A stretch of 64,000 bases of DNA from Collybiopsis luxurians FD-317 M1 (lineage: Eukaryota > Basidiomycota > Agaricomycetes > Agaricales > Omphalotaceae). The notes beneath the pieces were generated by a model. That model did no database searches. It saw only the letters and a list, made by a program, of their open reading frames with translations, and was not told the DNA's origin. The stretch covers positions 1,068,320-1,132,319 of the forward strand of contig KN834755.1 of the NCBI GenBank assembly GCA_000827265.1, in the 5' to 3' direction. Shown piece by piece: positions 59,331-64,000 of the stretch (the stretch's first letter is position 1; every line of letters starts with the position of its first letter). A program made the position numbers and the translations under genes.

Positions 59331-60921
59331 TTACACATGAGGGATGAAATTAGTCCATTCTACCTCCTGCAAGGCTCCACTCGGAAGATCTCGAAGAAGA
59401 ACAAGTGCGAGAATAAACATAGTAAGTCGCGAAATAATATACATTGCAAAAATGACTAGAATAGGCTGGGTCCAAGTAAACAGAGGGGCTACTATCTTGA
59501 AAATAATGAAGACGCGAATGGGGTAATGAAACAGGGGACGATTGCGAGGCCAAGCTAAACCTACCAGCAGCTGAATAGCCCAGATACTTATCGGGGAGCA
59601 CGTAATGTAGAGTGAAGTGCTCCTCCATAACACCTGCTCAACCCTAGAAGGAAACTGGAATGTCCAGGCCACACAATGGATGGCACCAAAGACTGTTCCG
59701 ATAAACATCTCCAGCGAGAATGGGTATGATGGACCGACCATCCTATTATCGATGAGGGGCGGTCCTCCATAAAAGGTGGGCACGCACGTAGTGAACTGAA
59801 ACTGAGGTATCGTATGGTCATGATTCGGCGTGTGATAACGATCGGGATTTGTCAAAGCTGTGTGTACTCCGTCGGAATCCCATCTACCTTTAGAATTCCA
59901 GGGCCGTACGAATGCTCTCGTAATTTGATTTAGGAAAGCAATGATCTGCGCCGGGTGAAGTGTAAGTATCCACTTTCGCAATTGTTGTTGGAGCGCACTA
60001 CAACATAACCGAACGGAGGTTTCATCGGCTACCGAGTGTGAGCGTTCCTCCCAATATGCATCTGTGATATCAACTTCATCCAAGGTTCCCCCTGAGTGTC
60101 GTGCAAAGATCTCTGTTAAATTTTTCCTCTCCGACTTCCCATCCTGCAATGTTATCAATATTGGATGTCGGACGTCCAAGGGCTTCTTCCACCACAGCAT
60201 GTACGTCAGAAAGTTGAGCAACGCAAACGCCAAGGTCGTAAGCTCAAGCTCCGTGATAGGTAGATGTTGAATAGCTCGAGATACAATCTGCATCACGAAC
60301 CATGAGGTTTGGAACAGAACGAGGGTTTTAGTAATCGCATCTCCTTTACTTCTGTCCATGATCTGGGAAGAGGACAAAGCGGGGAATGCGATCTGTCCGT
60401 TTGATAAGAGCTTGATTAAGTCGTCCTCCTGTATCACCCCCAGACGTTTCCCAGAATCATCGGCCAGCACGAACCCGCCCATGACAAGAAACATCCCGTG
60501 AGTTATTGTCCAATTTCGACCTTTTAGGTGTCATTCAACATCACTGTTAGCTCAGAGTGGTACACTTACAAGCAGGAAATTGTCGCAGCCTTTGTACCGC
60601 AAGCTTGGCCGATCGTAACTGATTCGCAGCCCATAAAATGATGTATTCCGGGACGATGAGAGCTACAATTAATATCTGCGCTCGACGCCGATAGATGGCT
60701 CGTTGCGAATCATCCTCTGCAGGAATGTTAGGGTGAATTGCTACCCATGTACATGCAAAAATTGTAGTAGCACAACTCCAAATGATTCCAATCACTGAAC
60801 GAGTAGTAGCGTTCGAGCACCCCGAATCATCCTCTGCTAAATAGGCCACGGTAGTATTTGCAGCAACAGGAAGAGCGGCGACGCCCTTCTGAGCTAGCGA
60901 AGAGAGAAGGAGGACCAGCAT
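59331..60921 (-). CDS. Multi-pass membrane protein, cassette 3
   Basis: Minus-strand exons 60570-60921 (352 bp) and 59331-60520; 513 residues. The N terminus is again signal-like (MLVLLLSSLAQKGVAALPVA), and the helices GIIWSCATTIFACTWVAI, ILIVALIVPEYIILWAA and LVLFQTSWFVMQIVSRAI are nearly identical to the + strand copy. The polar central loop is shorter and diverged. The C-terminal helices and the VEWTNFIPHV end are conserved. The loop is where the two copies differ most, which may mark a specificity region. Function unknown; its partner Gag-like/ISG12 gene lies downstream. Confidence 0.85.
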
Positions 60922-62203
60922 GGGGGGAAGAGATCTCGCAACTCTTCGCAAACTCTCCGGCTCATTTAAAACTCGAATTGAGAGAATCTTCGAATCAGAA
61001 TCTACAGCTTCTTAGGCAAATTTGAGAGCAATGCTGTAGTCACTCACCAGAACAGATGATCGTGATCGACGGTTCTCCTGTCAACAGTGCCACCACTCAC
61101 GTCTCCGAGACAATTCTTCCAGGGTACAACATACCCTTGAAGCTCTAACAGCACTCGAAAGGCCGATGGACACTCGCAATGATTCCTGAGGTCTTTCGGG
61201 GTGAAGAAGCGAGCGAGATGTTTGACACTCAGATATGCAGGAATCAGACATGAGCGAAGAATAGTACGCGCTGTACAGTCACAGTGGGACAAGCACCGGT
61301 TAGAGAACGAAGCGCCTTGTTGATAACAGGAGGATGGAGAGAAACAAAGTGGCGGCTTAAAATTGTGTATATTGATCTGGAAATGTGAAGGAAGGAGAGA
61401 GGGCGGAATAGAGGATGCGATGTAGTTCGAAGGGCAGCACCTCGAATCTTGAGCTTGAGCGACTACAACACCTCGGGCAGGAAGTTTGCGTATGAAGCTT
61501 TGAAGGGGTAGGACGGGTTACAGACAGTCACATGATTTATATCTGATAGCGTAAGTCAGATTAGATAAGATGAAATCATCGAACGGCACTACGTAGCCCA
61601 GAGCCAGAGTTCCATGTACATTGTACATGAAGGAGGTCGACGACCAGATCTAGTGTTTACCCAAGCTCAGCGTAGACTGGCCTCTCGGGATCTTCCCAAG
61701 TGAATCTCGATGCGATCTCGCCTTTTGGAAAAGCTAAAAACGAGTTTACGATCACCCAGTGAGCACATTGGACTTTGGCCTGCAGTATCGTTCTATATAT
61801 TGCAGTACTTCCTATTTAAGTAATGAATCCTGAACGTGCTGATTTCCCGTAGATAGAATGGAGTATGATTTGGTTTCTACGAGAGTTTCCACTTCGATCT
61901 TGACAGGTACTATGCGACGTTCTTATCTGGAGAAAATGCCTTCGGGGGTTGTCTATATTCAAGTTCACGTAGAATATTCACGAGCGGTAGTAGTCTCACT
62001 TACCTTTTGAAATAATCTGAAGCTTGCAATCGTTTCGTTCGGAGGAGATGCACTCGATGGCAACAGAACAAGGGAAAATAGAAGGACACTCTCGGAAAGG
62101 TTTTGTCTGCTTGCCGAGTTGGTCTCCATATGGCTAAAGACATTTCAGCGCTCATGAGAGCAGTAACTATCACATTTTACACACGTGTAGGCAGTCGTGG
62201 CTC
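60922..62203. other. Intergenic
   Basis: Upstream region of the cassette 3 membrane gene. A minus-strand open frame at 61044-61292 has several cysteines but no recognised domain. Nothing else is supported. Confidence 0.45.
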
Positions 62204-62711
62204 CTAGATCGCTAGATACAGTGGGGATGTTAGCGGGTGTGCAGAGGAGATAGCTAAAACGACTTGCCCGATGCCATTCAACTTGAGGAAAGCGAACTTG
62301 CTATCGTCTGTCCATTGGAGAACTAGACTAACATCCGGATAAAATTTGCCATTCACAGTAGATAAGAGGCCGAATTCTCCTCCGGAAGGAATAATCTGGG
62401 CAGCCAATGCACCTGTAGTCGCGTTTGTCACATTGCCTCTAGAATAGCAATTTGCATCAAGGCTGGGGCGGCTCGGCAACTACCTACACTCACCCACTAA
62501 TTGAAATGAAGGCCCGCTCTCCAGATGGTCCAGGAATAACGTTCTGAGTCACATCGGGAGCGAAGAGAATAATGCCGTCGTAAATCGGGGAGAATGTTGG
62601 TGTGTCGATATTAACACCTTGAGGAAGGATAGAGGATACTAAAGGAGTGGATAGTACGGTAACGCCTAACGCAGCCGCAGCGGTTCTGAAAAAACGAAAC
62701 GAAGTAAACAT
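62204..62711 (-). CDS. Small secreted protein, possibly DUF3237-like
   Basis: Exons 62494-62711 and 62204-62438 join in phase across a GTGAGT intron. The start gives a signal-like N terminus (MFTSFRFFRTAAAALGVTVL). The second exon reads GNVTNATTGALAAQIIPSGG and LVLQWTDDSKFAFLKLNG, which resembles the repeated strands of DUF3237-type secreted proteins. A further intron after GIGQ (donor GTCGTT) is possible, so the last 19 residues may be wrong. Function unknown. Confidence 0.55.
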
Positions 62712-64000
62712 TGGGAGGAGGCCAAAAGCGATTCTCAGAAGATCGGAAGAAGTAGATATTGGTTGGATACTGGCTGCCTGAAATTTAAGCTCACTTAAGT
62801 ATATATTCTCCAGCGGGTTGAATACAATATCAGTCTAAGCAGTCTTGCCGCATAGAGCATACCTGTTGGAGAGTAAAACAGGAAAAAGAGAAAGTTTTCC
62901 ACTGGAACCGGATATGTGGCAAAATAACAAATCGATTCAACGTTACGGCCGCAGGTTTCCATTCGGAGTCAACCAAGAATTCACAGTTGCGAAGCCAGGT
63001 AAAACGGGAACAGGGAACAAACTGTACACGAAATTGAGTTCAAATCAATGATCTCGTGAAGAAAAAGAAAAGAGACGCCAGACGTGGCAAACAGTTCGGA
63101 TAGGTAATTTAATTGAATCGGGCGCAAAAAGCCACCGCAAGAGTTCAGATACAGAAAAACCAGGTAAGTCCACTAACTGAACCTTGACCACCTCGCATGC
63201 TGCCTTAACTTAGTTGTTATGCAACGCCTGGTCACCTTCTTTACTCCTGTGGCCACGTATTCTGAACATGACTGTACCTCAGATTTTATTTCGCTTACCA
63301 CGCCTACTGCACTTTGAAATGGATGGGCGGCTGTTATCTGATTTTCTTGATAAGCGTAGTTAATAAACGCGATACGTTACGAGGGCTTTCAGCGGAATAC
63401 TTGACATTCAGCAAATCTCCCGCGTACCCCCGGCATTAATGTTGAATAAGCGGAAAAAACTTACGGCGACTAATAAGTCTTCCGTTCATGAGGCATGTGA
63501 ATTAATGAATATCAAGTCTTGGTGAGCGCTGAGGTCACTCAGCACGAGGACCTCATGATTTCGGAATTGACGACGAGTACATAAAATTACATTTTAGACT
63601 CAAATGGCAAAAATACAGTTGAGACCGAAGGGCACAGTATTATCCAAGGCAATGATCTTGAGGGGCCTAAGCGCTGAAGTACCACTGATGCCTTGTGAAG
63701 CCATTGCGCTTGGTAGCGAGGATATACTAGATAAAATCAGTCAAAGATCAAATACTAATGTATTAGACGCTTACCAGGGGATAGCCATTGACATCGTTTC
63801 TTGTGTCCCCGGTGAGCACCATTGAAGGATTGGTAGATAAGCATATGCTACAAACAGTATGTCAGTAGGCATATACATAAAGAAGATTGGTAGTCTAACG
63901 CACTAGTAACATTTATTACCCTGGGGATCAGTATCTCTGTCCAGAACCCACTTAGTTGTAGGTTGGTTGGTGGTGATCAGTACATCCCCTGAGACGTCGA
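62712..64000. other. Right end of window
   Basis: No gene is supported. A 73-codon + strand frame at 63604-63825 (MAKIQLRPKGTVLS) could be an exon of a gene running off the window but shows no recognised domain. Confidence 0.4.

Larger units (their letters stand above)
54871..59710. repeat. Segmental tandem duplication, right copy
   Basis: Directly repeats 50456-54866 with an offset of 4415 bp at the left end, 4850 bp after the MITE. At its right end the homology runs into the intact membrane gene. Four bases (GCAT) at 54867-54870 sit at the junction. Confidence 0.93.

Noticed and set aside
1..64000. CRISPR array, rRNA operon or bacterial operon structure
   Set aside because: None seen; spliced genes throughout and no regularly spaced short repeats.

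Overview
The window looks like nuclear DNA of a mushroom-forming basidiomycete (Agaricomycetes). Coding is split by many 40-70 bp GT-AG introns, and several families are ones I know from that group: DUF6729-type proteins, DUF6533 seven-helix membrane proteins, NACHT-WD40 proteins, an Sfp1-like zinc finger protein and an AreA-like/DUF3295 protein. Exon joins were made by hand from splice signals and reading phase. Every multi-exon model given below closes to a whole number of codons.

Layout: (1) 0.5-5.7 kb, + strand: a nine-exon DUF6729-like gene of transposon ancestry with two in-frame TGA codons. (2) 5.7-9.4 kb: mostly empty, with a 57-bp tandem repeat and a doubtful minus-strand remnant. 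(3) 9.4-18.3 kb: two DUF6533 membrane-protein paralogues facing each other around a NACHT gene with 14 WD40 repeats, plus a 597-bp hAT-type MITE with an 8-bp target duplication. (4) 20.5-22.7 kb: a two-finger Sfp1-like regulator whose second finger is spread over three exons, one of 18 bp. (5) 25.0-29.2 kb: a cassette made of a multi-pass membrane protein and, 1.2 kb downstream, a gene joining two Gag-like helical domains to an interferon-induced 6-16 (ISG12)-like domain. (6) 31.1-34.7 kb, minus: a 14-exon Zn(II)2Cys6 transcription factor. (7) 35-40.7 kb: degenerate repeats, no convincing gene. (8) 40.8-45.1 kb, minus: a 1407-residue GATA_AreA/DUF3295 regulator. (9) 45-50.4 kb: no gene recognised. 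(10) 50.5-60.9 kb, minus: the cassette of region 5 again, twice, in a 4.4-kb tandem segmental duplication. Its left copy has a truncated membrane gene; its right copy has a complete one and a 426-bp Mutator-like MITE missing from the left copy. (11) 62.2-62.7 kb, minus: a small secreted protein.

The candidate novel system is the repeated pair of membrane protein and Gag-like/ISG12 protein. It occurs three times with the same order, orientation, spacing and exon sizes, and degraded ISG12 pieces lie beside two of the copies. An NLR-like NACHT-WD40 gene lies about 9 kb upstream of the first cassette, so a role in innate immunity, self/non-self recognition or cell death is a reasonable but untested idea.
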